Shown here one piece after another: positions 7,716-17,131 of a stretch of 64,000 nt of DNA. How positions within the stretch are numbered: position 1 is the stretch's first letter; every line of letters starts with the position of its first letter. The notes beneath the pieces were generated by a model, which made no database searches, had not been told where the DNA came from, and saw only the letters and a program-made list of their open reading frames with translations. Source of the stretch: Rhizorhabdus histidinilytica (lineage in GTDB: Bacteria; Pseudomonadota; Alphaproteobacteria; Sphingomonadales; Sphingomonadaceae); NCBI RefSeq assembly GCF_900167915.1, contig NZ_FUYM01000002.1, forward strand, positions 62,001 to 126,000, given 5' to 3'. The translations under genes and the position numbers were made by a program.

Positions 7716-10415
7716 CGCTCCTGCATCGGTTGCCGGGCGGGTGCCGGCGGCCGCCGCGATCCGCGCCACCGCCTCGTCGAGGGTGACGCGCAGCACCGGT
7801 ACCCCGCCCGGAAAGGCATCGAGCAGTCGCGACGGCGTCGCCGCGCCGAGCAGGACGAAATGGCCCCGGTCGCTGGCGCTGCGGATCAGCCGGCCGAACG
7901 CCTGACGCATCCGCGCGCGGACGATGCGATCGTCATGGACGCTGCCGCCGCCCGCCGCCTTGCGCGCGGCGTGGAGCACGGTCGGGCGCGGCCACGGCAC
8001 CCCCTCCATCACGACCAGCCGCAGCGATTCGCCAGGCACGTCGACCCCGTCGCGCAGCGCGTCGGTGCCGAGCAGCGAGGCGTGCGGATCGTCGCGGAAG
8101 ATGTCGACCAGCGTTCCCGTGTCGATCGGGTCGACATGCTGGGCGTAGAGCGGCAGCCCGTCGCGCGCGAGCCGGTCGGCGATGCGGGCGTGGACCGCGC
8201 GCAGGCGCGAGATGGCGGTGAACAGGCCCAACGTCCCGCCGCCTGCCGCGGCGATCAGCCGATGATAGGCCTGTCCGAGCTGCGCGACGTCGCCGCGCTT
8301 GAGGTCGGTGACGACCAGCACCTCGGCATGGGCGGCATAGTCGAAGGGGCTCGGCACCGCGATATGGCGCGGCGCATGGTCGAGATGGACGGTGCCGGCG
8401 CGCGCCTCGGCGATCGTCCAGTCCTCCCCGTCCCGCAGCGTCGCCGAGGTGACGAGCACGCCGTGCGCGGGCTTGAGCACGGTTTCGGCGAGAGGGCGCG
8501 AGGGATCGAGCCAGTGGCGGTGGAGGCCGATGTCGATCTCTCGCCCCTCGATCCGGTCGACGGCGAGCCAATCGACGAAATCCGGGTCGAGCGGGCCGCC
8601 GAGCCGGGCCAGCATGGCGATCCAGGCGGCGACGAGCTGGCCGCGCTGGGTGAGCCCGGCGATCGCGCCCTCGATCCGCGCCCGCGCCTGGCCGTCGAGC
8701 CAGTCGGGGCCGTCGTCCATCACCGCCGCCAGCCGCTGGCGCAGCCGCGCCATCGGACGCATCAGGCTCTCCAGCGCCTCGATCGCGGGCTGGGCAGCGT
8801 CGATCAGCGCCGGGTCGGGCTCGCCGACGTCGGTCTCCAGCCCATAGCCGGCGTCCTGCGCATTGGCCCGCGCATAGACGGTGGCGCGCGCCGCCGCGAG
8901 CAGCCGCTCGACCGGGCCGAGCGGCAGATTCTCGCCGAGCCGCCCCAGCCAGCCGTCGGCGGGCAGCAGCGTCGCAGCCGCTGACGCCGCCTCGATCGCG
9001 AGCGCGCCTTCCTCGTCATAGCTGGCGACGTCGGACAGCCGCGCCGACAGCCCGCGCCGCCGCCCGCGCGACTTGGCCTCCGGACCGATGATCCAGCGCC
9101 GCAGCTCGATCGTCTCCTGTCCGGTCAGCGCGGCGGCGAAGGTGGAGTCGGCGGCGTCGAACAGGTGATGTCCTTCGTCGAACACGATCCGGCCGAGCGG
9201 GTGACCCTCGTCGGCGCGGCGCTGGGCGAGGATCATCACCAGCGCATGGTTGGCGATGACGATGTCGGCGCCTTCGGAGGCGCGCGCGGCGCGCTCGATG
9301 AAGCATTTCCGATAATGCGGGCAGCCCGCATAGACGCATTCGCCGCGCCGGTCGGTCAGTGCGGTCGAACCGGCCCGGCGGAACAGCGTCGGCAGCCAGC
9401 CGGGGAGGTCGCCGCCCACCATGTCGCCGTCGCGCGTGTACATCGCCCAGCGCGCGACGAGCTGGGCGAGGATCGCCGCGCGGTTCTGGAAGCCGCCCTG
9501 GATCGCGTCCTCCAGGTTGAGCAGGCAGAGATAATTCTCCCGCCCCTTGCGGACGACCACCTTCTCGCGCCGCACCGCCGGGTCGGGGAAGATCCGGCGG
9601 GTCTCCTTGTCGAGCTGGCGCTGGAGCGCCTTGGTGTAGGTCGATATCCATACCGCCCCGTCGGCCTGCTCGGCCCAGAGCGAGGCGGGGGCGAGATAGC
9701 CGAGCGTCTTGCCGATCCCGGTCCCCGCCTCGGCAAGGACGATGTTCGGCCGCCCTTCGCCGAAGCGCGGATCGAAGGCGCGGGCGTTGGTGGCGGCATA
9801 GAGCTTCTGTCCATCGCGCGCCTCGGCACCTTCGCCGACGAGCCGCGCGAGCCGGTCGAGCGTCTCCGCCTCGCCGAGCTGGACGTTGCGCGGTTGCGGG
9901 CGGCCGCCGGCTTCGTCCCATTCGGGCAGGCGCGCGAACAGGCCGCGTTCGGGCCGGGCCGGCGCGGCCAGCACCCGGCCGACCGCCGCTGACCAGGGCC
10001 AGCGCAGCCGGGCGAGCGACTGGGCGCTGTTCCACGCGCCATAGGCTTCGGCCCAGCCGTCGGGTTCCGCCATCCGCGTCAGCAGTGCCTGCGCGGCCTC
10101 GATCAGGAAGGCGGGCGCGCGGGCGTCGTCGACCGGCGGAGCGAGCCCCAGGGCGCGGGCGAGCCCCGCTGGGGTCGGCACCGCGAAGCGCGCCGGATGG
10201 ACGAAGGCGAACAGCTCGAGCAGGTCGAGGCCGGAGAAGTCGGCGATGCCGAGCCGTGCGGCCGTCACTGCGGCGTTGAGCACGATCATCGGCGTCTCCG
10301 CCGCCCGCGCCGCCGCCTCGCCCCGCCCGATCCCGCGTACCTCGCCGTCCGGCCCGGCGATCCAGATGCCGCCATGGGTCGCGTAGAGCGCGGGATAGGG
10401 GAGGGTGGGGGACAT
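7680..10415 (-). CDS. DinG/Rad3-type ATP-dependent DNA helicase
   Basis: A 911-residue superfamily 2 helicase of the XPD/DinG type. Walker A is AEAGTGIGKTLGY (about 228-240), the DEAH-like box is FDEGHH (about 412-417), and motif VI is RQAFGRLIRS near the C-terminus. Four cysteines between motifs Ia and II (about C297, C360, C365, C371; CVYAGCPHYRKC) fit the Fe-S cluster of this family. It should unwind 5'-3' DNA or R-loop structures in repair. The start at 10415 has only a weak ribosome site. The 3' end overlaps the DUF3325 gene on the other strand. Confidence 0.9.
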   Translation of the reverse strand: MSPTLPYPALYATHGGIWIAGPDGEVRGIGRGEAAARAAETPMIVLNAAVTAARLGIADFSGLDLLELFAFVHPARFAVPTPAGLARALGLAPPVDDARAPAFLIEAAQALLTRMAEPDGWAEAYGAWNSAQSLARLRWPWSAAVGRVLAAPARPERGLFARLPEWDEAGGRPQPRNVQLGEAETLDRLARLVGEGAEARDGQKLYAATNARAFDPRFGEGRPNIVLAEAGTGIGKTLGYLAPASLWAEQADGAVWISTYTKALQRQLDKETRRIFPDPAVRREKVVVRKGRENYLCLLNLEDAIQGGFQNRAAILAQLVARWAMYTRDGDMVGGDLPGWLPTLFRRAGSTALTDRRGECVYAGCPHYRKCFIERAARASEGADIVIANHALVMILAQRRADEGHPLGRIVFDEGHHLFDAADSTFAAALTGQETIELRRWIIGPEAKSRGRRRGLSARLSDVASYDEEGALAIEAASAAATLLPADGWLGRLGENLPLGPVERLLAAARATVYARANAQDAGYGLETDVGEPDPALIDAAQPAIEALESLMRPMARLRQRLAAVMDDGPDWLDGQARARIEGAIAGLTQRGQLVAAWIAMLARLGGPLDPDFVDWLAVDRIEGREIDIGLHRHWLDPSRPLAETVLKPAHGVLVTSATLRDGEDWTIAEARAGTVHLDHAPRHIAVPSPFDYAAHAEVLVVTDLKRGDVAQLGQAYHRLIAAAGGGTLGLFTAISRLRAVHARIADRLARDGLPLYAQHVDPIDTGTLVDIFRDDPHASLLGTDALRDGVDVPGESLRLVVMEGVPWPRPTVLHAARKAAGGGSVHDDRIVRARMRQAFGRLIRSASDRGHFVLLGAATPSRLLDAFPGGVPVLRVTLDEAVARIAAAAGTRPATDAGASGDVLPGLAES

Positions 10416-10464
10416 TCGACTCGCTATGTAGGAGGTCGGGAACGATTGGGGAACAGCTTCCGTT

Positions 10465-10501
10465 CAAGATCCTCCCCGCGCTGCGCGCGGGGAGGATCTT
10501 G
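10465..10501. repeat. Perfect 17-bp hairpin between divergent genes
   Basis: CAAGATCCTCCCCGCGC pairs without mismatch to its complement across a TGC loop. It lies between the divergent helicase and lysyl-tRNA synthetase starts, not at a gene end, so a terminator role is unlikely. It looks like a mobile REP-type palindrome; a T8 run follows about 20 bases later (near 10522). Confidence 0.65.
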
Positions 10502-10559
10502 GATGGTCCGCCGGCATGACGGTTTTTTTTCGGGCGGTCTGTCGCTACAGGGGCGCGAT

Positions 10560-12167
10560 ATGACCGACAGCATCACCCCCGCCGCCCTGCGCGAAGCCGC
10601 TCTCGTCTCCAAGGCCTGGCCCTATGAGGAGGCGCGCAAGCTGCTCAAGCGCTACGAGAAGGGCGCGCCGGCCAAGGGGCATGTGCTGTTCGAGACCGGC
10701 TACGGCCCGTCGGGCCTGCCGCACATCGGCACCTTCAACGAGGTGCTGCGCACGACGATGGTGCGCCGCGCCTATGAGGAGATGTCGGACGTCCCGACCC
10801 GCCTGATCGCCTTCAGCGACGACATGGACGGGCTGCGCAAGGTACCCGACAACGTGCCGAACCAGGAGATGCTGCGGGAGCATCTCGGCAAGCCGCTGAC
10901 GAAGATTCCCGATCCGTTCGGCAAATATGAGAGCTTCGCGCATCACAACAACGCGATGCTGCGCGAATTCCTCGACCGCTTCGGCTTCGACTACGACTTC
11001 CGCTCGTCGACCGAGGCCTATGAGAGTGGCCAGTTCGACGAAGCGCTGAAGGATATCCTGCGCCATTATGACGGCATCATGGGGATCATGCTGCCGACGC
11101 TGCGCAAGGAGCGGCAGGCGACCTATTCGCCGGTGCTGCCGATCAGCCCGAAGAGCGGCATCGTCCTGCAGGTGCCGGTCGAGGTGGTCGATGCCGACCA
11201 GGGCCTGATCCGCTTCGAGGACACCAGTGTCCCTGGGGGCGAGACGATCGTCCAGTCGATCCTCGGCGGCAAGGCGAAGCTCCAGTGGAAGGTCGACTGG
11301 GCGATGCGCTGGGTCGCGCTGGGCGTCGATTACGAGATGTCGGGCAAGGACCTGATCGACTCGGTCATCCAGTCGTCGAAGATCGCGCGCGAGCTCGGCG
11401 CCCGTCCGCCCGAGGGCTTCAACTACGAGATGTTCCTCGACGAGAAGGGCGAGAAGATCTCCAAGTCGAAGGGCAACGGCCTCAGCCTCGAGCAATGGCT
11501 GACCTATGGGCCCGAGGAAAGCCTGGCCTTCTACGCCTATCGCGAGCCGAAGAAGGCGAAGCAGCTCCACATGGGTGTGATCCCCAGGGCGGTCGACGAA
11601 TATTGGCAGTTCCGCGGCAATTATGCCGGCCAGCCGATCGAGCAGAAGCTCGGCAATCCCGTCCACCACATCCACGGCGCGACCGGGGATGCGGTGCCCG
11701 ACAGCGTGCTGCCGGTCACGTTCGGTCTGCTGCTCAACCTCGTCGGGGTGATGGGCGACGCGTCGAAGGAGCAGGTGTGGGGCTATCTGGCCAATTATGT
11801 GCCCGACGCCTCGGCCGAGAAATATCCCGAGCTCGACCGGCTGATCGGCCATGCGCTCGCCTATCATCGCGATTTCGTCGCGCCGACGCTCAAGCGCCGC
11901 AAGCCGACCGACAATGAGGCGGCGGCGCTGCGCGCGCTCGACGCGAAGCTGGCGGCGATGCCGGCCGATGCCTCGGCCGAGGACATCCAGAACGAGGTCT
12001 ATGCGATCGGCAAGGAGGAGGCCTATGGCTTCGCCTCGCTGCGCGACTGGTTCAAGGCGCTCTACGAGACGCTGCTCGGCGCCGAGCAGGGCCCGCGCAT
12101 GGGCAGCTTCATCGCCCTCTATGGGATCGCCAACAGCCGCCGCCTGATCGCCGAGGCGCTGGCCTGA
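10560..12167 (+). CDS. lysK: Lysine--tRNA ligase, class I
   Basis: A 535-residue class I lysyl-tRNA synthetase, the archaeal-type enzyme that alphaproteobacteria use instead of the class II LysS. It charges tRNA-Lys in the cytoplasm. The HIGH motif is in YGPSGLPHIGTFNE (about 49-62) and the KMSKS motif is KISKSKG (about 298-304). The ATG at 10560 gives the family's usual N-terminus (MTDSITPAALREAA) and is preceded by AGGGGCG; longer upstream reading is non-coding and contains the palindrome at 10465. It stands alone, divergent from the helicase. Confidence 0.95.
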   Translation: MTDSITPAALREAALVSKAWPYEEARKLLKRYEKGAPAKGHVLFETGYGPSGLPHIGTFNEVLRTTMVRRAYEEMSDVPTRLIAFSDDMDGLRKVPDNVPNQEMLREHLGKPLTKIPDPFGKYESFAHHNNAMLREFLDRFGFDYDFRSSTEAYESGQFDEALKDILRHYDGIMGIMLPTLRKERQATYSPVLPISPKSGIVLQVPVEVVDADQGLIRFEDTSVPGGETIVQSILGGKAKLQWKVDWAMRWVALGVDYEMSGKDLIDSVIQSSKIARELGARPPEGFNYEMFLDEKGEKISKSKGNGLSLEQWLTYGPEESLAFYAYREPKKAKQLHMGVIPRAVDEYWQFRGNYAGQPIEQKLGNPVHHIHGATGDAVPDSVLPVTFGLLLNLVGVMGDASKEQVWGYLANYVPDASAEKYPELDRLIGHALAYHRDFVAPTLKRRKPTDNEAAALRALDAKLAAMPADASAEDIQNEVYAIGKEEAYGFASLRDWFKALYETLLGAEQGPRMGSFIALYGIANSRRLIAEALA

Positions 12168-12330
12168 CGATAATTTCGGGCAGCGGGAAACCCTTGCCCG
12201 CGACCGGCGTTACGCAGCCGGTCCATCCCCTTTCGGACTGGCATGGCGGCGACGCGCATGTCGGCCGCGCCGTTGCGTATCAGGCGGCGCGGCCACGCGG
12301 GGGGGGGCTTCATCTCGTGGAGGGCTAAGG
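12168..12330. other. Convergent intergenic sequence without recognised feature
   Basis: G+C-rich sequence between the end of the lysyl-tRNA synthetase gene and the palindromic repeat. No credible gene, tRNA or strong terminator was seen, only short CGCGG-type self-complementarity and a run of seven or more G at about 12300. Confidence 0.4.
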
Positions 12331-12488
12331 CATCGAGCTTTTATCTGAGCCGCTCGTCCTGAGGAGGGATCGAGCCTTGGTGAAGGCCCGTCTCGAAGGA
12401 TCCCGTGTCCTTCGAGGCGCCATTTCGCCTTCGCTCAATGGCTCCTCAGGATGAACGGAGAAGAGTGCGCCAAATGAAACGCTCGATG
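12331..12488. repeat. Palindromic dispersed repeat, copy A
   Basis: About 158 bases bounded by CATCGAGC (12331-12338) and its complement GCTCGATG (12481-12488). Inside, TCCTGAGGAG and CTCCTCAGGA form a second pair, and CGTCTCGAAGGA / TCCTTCGAGGCG a third, so the whole element can fold into one long imperfect hairpin. A related copy lies at about 40518-40654, also between convergent genes. It has no coding capacity; a non-autonomous MITE-like or REP-like element that may terminate both converging transcripts. Confidence 0.7.
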
Positions 12489-12490
12489 CT

Positions 12491-14308
12491 CTATCTCGAC
12501 GCCTTGATCCAGGCGTCGATCTTCGCTTCCAGCACCGACATCGGCAGCGCGCCGGTATCGAGCACCTGGGCGTGGAAGGCGCGCGGATCGAACTTCGCGC
12601 CCAGTTCCTGCCTGGCCTTCGCCTTGAGCTTGAGGATGGTCAGCGCGCCGATCTTGTAGGCGAGCGCCTGGCCCGGAATGGCGATATAGCGTTCGACCTC
12701 GGCGGTGGCGTCGGCCTTGCCGATGTTCGAATGGGTCAGCATGTAGTCGAGCGCCTGCTCGCGGCTCCAGCCCTTGGCGTGGATGCCGGTATCGACCACC
12801 AGCCGCATCGCGCGCAGCATCTCGTCCGACAGGCCGCCGAAGCGCTGATAGGGATCGGTCTCCATGCCGAGGTCCTTCCACAGCGTCTCGGCATAGAGCG
12901 CCCAGCCCTCGACGAAGGCGGTGTTGCCGCCGAAGCGCATGAAGGCGGGCAGCGCTTCATTCTCCTGCGCCAGGCTGATCTGGAAATGATGGCCCGGCAC
13001 CGCCTCGTGCAGGTAGAGCGTCTCCATGCCCGGCGTGGTCCGGGATTTCAGGTCATAGGTGTTGTAGTAGAAGACGCCGGGACGCGATCCGTCGGGGGTG
13101 CCCTGCTGATAGCTGCCACCCGCCTCGGTCTTCTCGCGATAGGGCTCGACCGCCTTGATCTCGAGCGGGCTCCTGGGGACCAGCGAGAATTGCTCGGGGA
13201 TGCGCTGGTCGACGCGCTTGCCGATCCGGAAATATTCGTCGCGCAACCATTCGGCGCTGGGCGGCTGGAATTTGGGATCGTCGCGCAGGTAGACGAAGAA
13301 TTCGGCCAGGCTGCCCTTGAAGCCGACCTGCGCCTTGATCTTCTCCATTTCGGCGGTGATCCGCGCCACCTCCTTCAGGCCCAGCTCGTGGACGTCCTCG
13401 GCCTTGAGCGGCAGGGTGGTGTTGACCTCGATCAGATGCGCGTAGAGCTTGTCGCCGCCCTTGAGCCCGACCAGCCCGACGCTGTCGCGCGCGACCGGCA
13501 GATATTCGTTCTTCAGGAAAGCGCGGAAGCGTTGATAGGCGGGGATGATGCCGTCGCGGATCGCAGCGGCGGTCGCGGCCCGCAGCCGCGCCTGGTCGGC
13601 GGCGGGGATGTCGGCGGGGAATTCCTTGACCGGGCCGTAGAAGGTCGAGCCCTCGATCCCCTGCGCGATCTGCAGGTCGAGCTGGTCGATCATGTTGTTG
13701 ACGACCAGCTTGGGCTCGACGACGCCGGCCTTCATCCCCTGGCGGAAGCGTTCGATCCAGCGGTCGACCATCACCACATAGTCGCGATGGCGCTTCAGGT
13801 TGTTCTCATAGTCCTGGACGGTACGGAACGGCGCGGCACCGCCGCCCGAGGCGAAGCCTGGATAGAAGGTGTGGAAGCCGGAGAAATGATCGACCGGCTG
13901 GACCTTGGTGACGTCGATCAGGTCGGGCGCGAAGCCCTTCAGCGTCACCTCGGTCTGCCATTGGAACACGTCGTAGGCGATCTGGTCGGTGGGGGTGAGC
14001 TTCGACCGGTCGATCTTGTGGAGCGCGGCGAGGTCCGCCTCTGCGGCAGCCTTCTCGCCGGCATAGTAATCGTCGCTGACATAGTCGCCGAGCCGGTCGG
14101 CATAGCGCATGTCCCCGCGGAACATCCCGCTGATCGGGTTGCGCTTCAGCGACGCTTCGTCGCTGTCGTGGAACAGCCTTGCCAGTGCGGTGTCCTCGGC
14201 CGAAGCGGCAGGGGTGGCGGCAGGTTCGGCGGCCTGGACGGCGGGGAGGAGCATCGGGCTCATGGCCGCCAGGAAGGTCGCGGCGAGCAGCGTGGGACGA
14301 AGGGTCAT
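12491..14308 (-). CDS. DUF885 family exported protein (putative metallopeptidase-like)
   Basis: A 605-residue exported protein beginning MTLRPTLLAATFLAAMSP with a hydrophobic signal cleaved near AVQAAEP. The diagnostic DUF885 motif HEAVPGHHFQ is present, with the Glu/His pattern of a zinc site, and TAFVEGWALYAE follows as expected in the family. DUF885 proteins resemble M32/M3-like zinc peptidases, but a substrate is rarely known. The start at 14308 is preferred over in-frame ATGs 4 and 19 codons upstream because it gives a compact signal peptide; an AGGA lies about 11 bases upstream. The gene converges on the palindromic repeat. Confidence 0.85.
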   Translation of the reverse strand: MTLRPTLLAATFLAAMSPMLLPAVQAAEPAATPAASAEDTALARLFHDSDEASLKRNPISGMFRGDMRYADRLGDYVSDDYYAGEKAAAEADLAALHKIDRSKLTPTDQIAYDVFQWQTEVTLKGFAPDLIDVTKVQPVDHFSGFHTFYPGFASGGGAAPFRTVQDYENNLKRHRDYVVMVDRWIERFRQGMKAGVVEPKLVVNNMIDQLDLQIAQGIEGSTFYGPVKEFPADIPAADQARLRAATAAAIRDGIIPAYQRFRAFLKNEYLPVARDSVGLVGLKGGDKLYAHLIEVNTTLPLKAEDVHELGLKEVARITAEMEKIKAQVGFKGSLAEFFVYLRDDPKFQPPSAEWLRDEYFRIGKRVDQRIPEQFSLVPRSPLEIKAVEPYREKTEAGGSYQQGTPDGSRPGVFYYNTYDLKSRTTPGMETLYLHEAVPGHHFQISLAQENEALPAFMRFGGNTAFVEGWALYAETLWKDLGMETDPYQRFGGLSDEMLRAMRLVVDTGIHAKGWSREQALDYMLTHSNIGKADATAEVERYIAIPGQALAYKIGALTILKLKAKARQELGAKFDPRAFHAQVLDTGALPMSVLEAKIDAWIKASR

Positions 14309-14415
14309 GGAAGGAGGCATCCTGATGAGGTTATGCCTCCGTGCTATTCCCCTAACACAGTACATGCAAGCGGCCCCGGCATCGTGGGATGCCGGGGCCG
14401 CCGGGCGTCGTCGCC

Positions 14416-14892
14416 TTACCAGAAGAAGGAACGATGGACCTGGACGACGCGGCCGGTTCGGACGTTCACCAGGACCACGTCATTGCCGTAGCGCACCCAG
14501 CGGTTCACGCCGGTGGTGGCCGGCAGGCGGTAGCGCCACGGGTCGTTGATCACATAGCGCGAGCCGTAATAGGCCGGCGCGAAGCGATGTCCGGGGGCGA
14601 TCGGCCGATAGACATAGCCGCGCGGGCCGACATAGGCGGGGCGGCGATAGACGTCGCGGTGCGACCGGCGATAGTCGCGCCAGTCCTCGCGTGCCTCGCG
14701 CCGGGCGTCGCGCAGGTCCTTGCGGGCTTCGCGGACGTCGTGGCGGTCGCCGTAACGCTGGGCGTCGCGCAGGTCGCGGCGCTGCTCGCGGACGTCGCGC
14801 TGGCTCTCGCGGGCCTCGCGCAGCGACTGGGCCTGGGCGATCGACGGAACCGCGACCGCAGCCATCAGCGCCAGGATGATCGGTGTACGCAT
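14416..14892 (-). CDS. RcnB family protein
   Basis: A 158-residue exported protein. A short signal peptide (MRTPIILALMAAVAVPSIAQA) is followed by a strongly charged Arg/Asp/Glu helix (about residues 22-75, with repeats such as REQRRDLRDAQR and DLRDARREARED). The C-terminal RcnB-type domain ends GRVVQVHRSFFW, the usual end of the family. RcnB proteins are periplasmic and linked to nickel/cobalt tolerance in E. coli; the role in sphingomonads is not established. AAGGAGAAATCCG precedes the ATG at 14892. A weak EcfG-like promoter (GGAAC at 14963-14967, N16, CATT) lies upstream. Confidence 0.85.
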   Translation of the reverse strand: MRTPIILALMAAVAVPSIAQAQSLREARESQRDVREQRRDLRDAQRYGDRHDVREARKDLRDARREAREDWRDYRRSHRDVYRRPAYVGPRGYVYRPIAPGHRFAPAYYGSRYVINDPWRYRLPATTGVNRWVRYGNDVVLVNVRTGRVVQVHRSFFW

Positions 14893-15076
14893 CGGATTTC
14901 TCCTTCTCACTCTCACTTCCGAATATCGGTCGTGGCGGCGTCAATGATCGGCGCCAGCACAGGTTCCTGATTCGCACGATGCGACTGAACGCACCGGGAA
15001 CGGAGCCGTCAGTGAAATGAAAGGAAAGGCAGGTTTCCGGCGACCATCCTGCCGAAGGTCTTCGAACGATGCCGGA

Positions 15077-15730
15077 TCAGGCGGTGCGCTTGGCCAGATA
15101 GGCGTCGATCAGCGCGTCGCTCGCCGCGACCATGGTCGCGCATGGTCCCTGGCTGCCGAAGATGTGATGGGTCGCCATGCCACCCTCGATGACCAGCATC
15201 AGCCCGTCGGCGAGTTCCTCGGGGTCCTCGATGTCGAGCTGCCGGGTCACGCTCGCGATCATAGCGCGCATGTCGGCCTTGCAGTTTTCGAGCACGGTGC
15301 GGCCCGGATGGCCGGGTTCGGGAATCTCGACCGCGGTGTTGCTCATCGGGCAGCCGCGGAAATCGGGTGCGGCGACCTTGCGGGCGAAATAGCGCACCAT
15401 GGCGCGGAGCTTGTCGCGCGGATTCTCTCCCCCCTCCTCCAGCACCGATTCGAGCGCTGCGCGGCTTTCGCGGCCGCTCTCTTCCAGGCAGGCGGCGATC
15501 AGATCGTCCTTGGAGGCGAAGGCGCGATAGAGGCTGGGCTTGGTCACGCCTGCCTTGCAGACGATCTCGTCAACGCCGACGGCGCGGATGCCACGATGGT
15601 AGAAAAGGTCGCGCGCCGCCTCGAACACCCGAGTCGCCGCGGTCTTCTTCAGACCCGTCATGTCGCCGCCACAACAGTCGGCCTTCTTCGATGCAGCCAC
15701 CGGCAGTCCATCCTTGTCTACGACTACCAT
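15077..15730 (-). CDS. TetR/AcrR family transcriptional regulator
   Basis: A TetR-type repressor with an N-terminal helix-turn-helix (RVFEAARDLFYHRGIRAVGVDEIV, with KPSLYRAFASKDDLI as recognition part) and a variable ligand domain. From the ATG at 15730 it has 217 residues and an unusual leader with adjacent cysteines (ADCCGGD). A second ATG at 15661 would start at MTGLKKTAATR, closer to the usual spacing before the HTH; neither has a strong ribosome site. It lies 57 bases after pabB on the same strand. A palindrome just upstream may be its own operator. The ligand is unknown. Confidence 0.82.
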   Translation of the reverse strand: MVVVDKDGLPVAASKKADCCGGDMTGLKKTAATRVFEAARDLFYHRGIRAVGVDEIVCKAGVTKPSLYRAFASKDDLIAACLEESGRESRAALESVLEEGGENPRDKLRAMVRYFARKVAAPDFRGCPMSNTAVEIPEPGHPGRTVLENCKADMRAMIASVTRQLDIEDPEELADGLMLVIEGGMATHHIFGSQGPCATMVAASDALIDAYLAKRTA

Positions 15731-15732
15731 GT

Positions 15733-15752
15733 AACAGTTCGGTACGCCTGTT
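15733..15752. promoter_or_regulatory. Putative TetR operator / promoter region
   Basis: The inverted repeat AACAG-N10-CTGTT lies directly before the TetR start. Reading leftward, a perfect TTGACA (complement of 15773-15778) is followed after 16 bases by TTGAAA, so the palindrome covers the likely -10 and start region. Autorepression is the simple reading; this is inference. Confidence 0.35.
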
Positions 15753-15787
15753 TCAATATGCCTGCAAAATCGTGTCAATAGCCTTTG

Positions 15788-17131
15788 TCAGCCATTGCCG
15801 GACGATGACGGCGCCGGGGCGATCACCGGATCGATCTTGGCACGCAGCTCGGCATATTCGGCAGCCGGAATGCTGTCGGCGACGATGCCGCCGCCCGCCC
15901 GCGCGACCAGCCGGGTCGGGGTGGCGGCGATCGACCGGATGATGATCGAGCTGTCCATCGCCCCGGTCGTCGCCAGCGCGAAGACGATCCCGAAAAAGGG
16001 GCCGCGCCCCGAATCCTCGATCGCGTCGATGATCTCGACCGCGCGGCGCTTCGGCGCTCCGGTGATCGACCCACCCGGGAAGGTCGCGGCGATCAGGTCG
16101 ATCGCATCGTGCCCTGGCCGCAGCCGGCCATGGACCGCCGACACCAGGTGCCAGACCGAGGCGAAGCCTTCGAGTCGCGCGAGTTGCGAGACGGTGACGC
16201 TGCCTTCCTCGGCGACGATCGACAGGTCGTTGCGCAGCAGGTCGCAGATCATCAGATTCTCGGCCCGGTCCTTGGCCGACCGGGCGAGCCGCTCGCCGTT
16301 CCGCCGGTCCTCGCCGGGGTCGGCGGCACGGGGGGCGGTGCCCTTGATCGGCCGGGTCTCGATCGCGCCGGCCGCGTCGCACTGGACGAAGCGCTCTGGC
16401 GAAGCGCTGAGCAGCGCGCGGCTCCCGCCGAGATCGAGATAAGCGGCGAACGGGGCCGGGGTGCGGTGGCGCAGCGCGCGATAGGCGCCGGCGAGCGAGA
16501 GACCCGGCGGCCGGTCGGCGACGAAGCGGGTGCTGATGTTGGCCTGGTAGATGTCGCCCGCGGCGATGTAGGCGAGCGTCGCCGCGAGCATGGCGGCGTG
16601 GCGTTCGGGGCCGGTCTCCTCGATCCAGCGCAGGGGCGGCGTCGCCGCTTCGGTGGTGGGCGCGGCGGCGCCGAGCAGGTCATCGATTCGCTCGTCGGCG
16701 CTCATGTCGGCACGGGGCCGGGCAAAGGCCCAACAGCGGCGTGCCTGATGATCGAAGCCGAGGACCAGATCGTAGCGGCGCACGACCAGCACCGGCAGCT
16801 CGGGATCGTGCGGGTGTCGGCTGGCGACGCCCAGCGCGCTCGGGCCCAGCTCGTAAGATAGCAGGCCGATCAGCCCGCCGGTGAAGGGCAACGGCCCTTG
16901 CGCATGATCGGGCCGATGCAGATGGCGCAGTGCCGCCAGCGCGTCGTCTATCGAGCCGCCGGCGAGGATGACCTCCTCGGCCGGGTCGACCGCGACATAG
17001 GAGGCCGCCGAGCGTGGATCGCCCTCGGCGGCGCTGTCGAGGAAGGCGATGCCCGGCCGGTCGGCCAGCCGGGCGAACCAGTCGGCGGGATCGTTCCAGG
17101 GCAACTGCCGGATCGTCAGCGGCCCACTCAT
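15788..17131 (-). CDS. pabB: Aminodeoxychorismate synthase component I
   Basis: A 447-residue chorismate-utilising enzyme. With a glutamine amidotransferase partner (PabA/TrpG, not seen here) it converts chorismate to 4-amino-4-deoxychorismate for folate synthesis. The C-terminal half has the family core: ETRPIKGTAPR with the catalytic Lys, ENLMICDLLRNDLS, FPGGSITGAPKRRA and RAGGGIVADS. The PIKGT motif favours PabB over TrpE, where this residue differs. The ATG at 17131 overlaps the stop of the upstream nucleotidyltransferase gene (ATGA), so translation is coupled to the HPr-rel-A genes, an unexpected partner for a folate enzyme. Confidence 0.9.
   Translation of the reverse strand: MSGPLTIRQLPWNDPADWFARLADRPGIAFLDSAAEGDPRSAASYVAVDPAEEVILAGGSIDDALAALRHLHRPDHAQGPLPFTGGLIGLLSYELGPSALGVASRHPHDPELPVLVVRRYDLVLGFDHQARRCWAFARPRADMSADERIDDLLGAAAPTTEAATPPLRWIEETGPERHAAMLAATLAYIAAGDIYQANISTRFVADRPPGLSLAGAYRALRHRTPAPFAAYLDLGGSRALLSASPERFVQCDAAGAIETRPIKGTAPRAADPGEDRRNGERLARSAKDRAENLMICDLLRNDLSIVAEEGSVTVSQLARLEGFASVWHLVSAVHGRLRPGHDAIDLIAATFPGGSITGAPKRRAVEIIDAIEDSGRGPFFGIVFALATTGAMDSSIIIRSIAATPTRLVARAGGGIVADSIPAAEYAELRAKIDPVIAPAPSSSGNG

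Noticed and set aside
14943-14967. EcfG promoter for the RcnB-like gene
   Set aside because: GGAAC-N16-CATT has a mismatch in the CGTT core; mentioned with the gene but not listed as a site.
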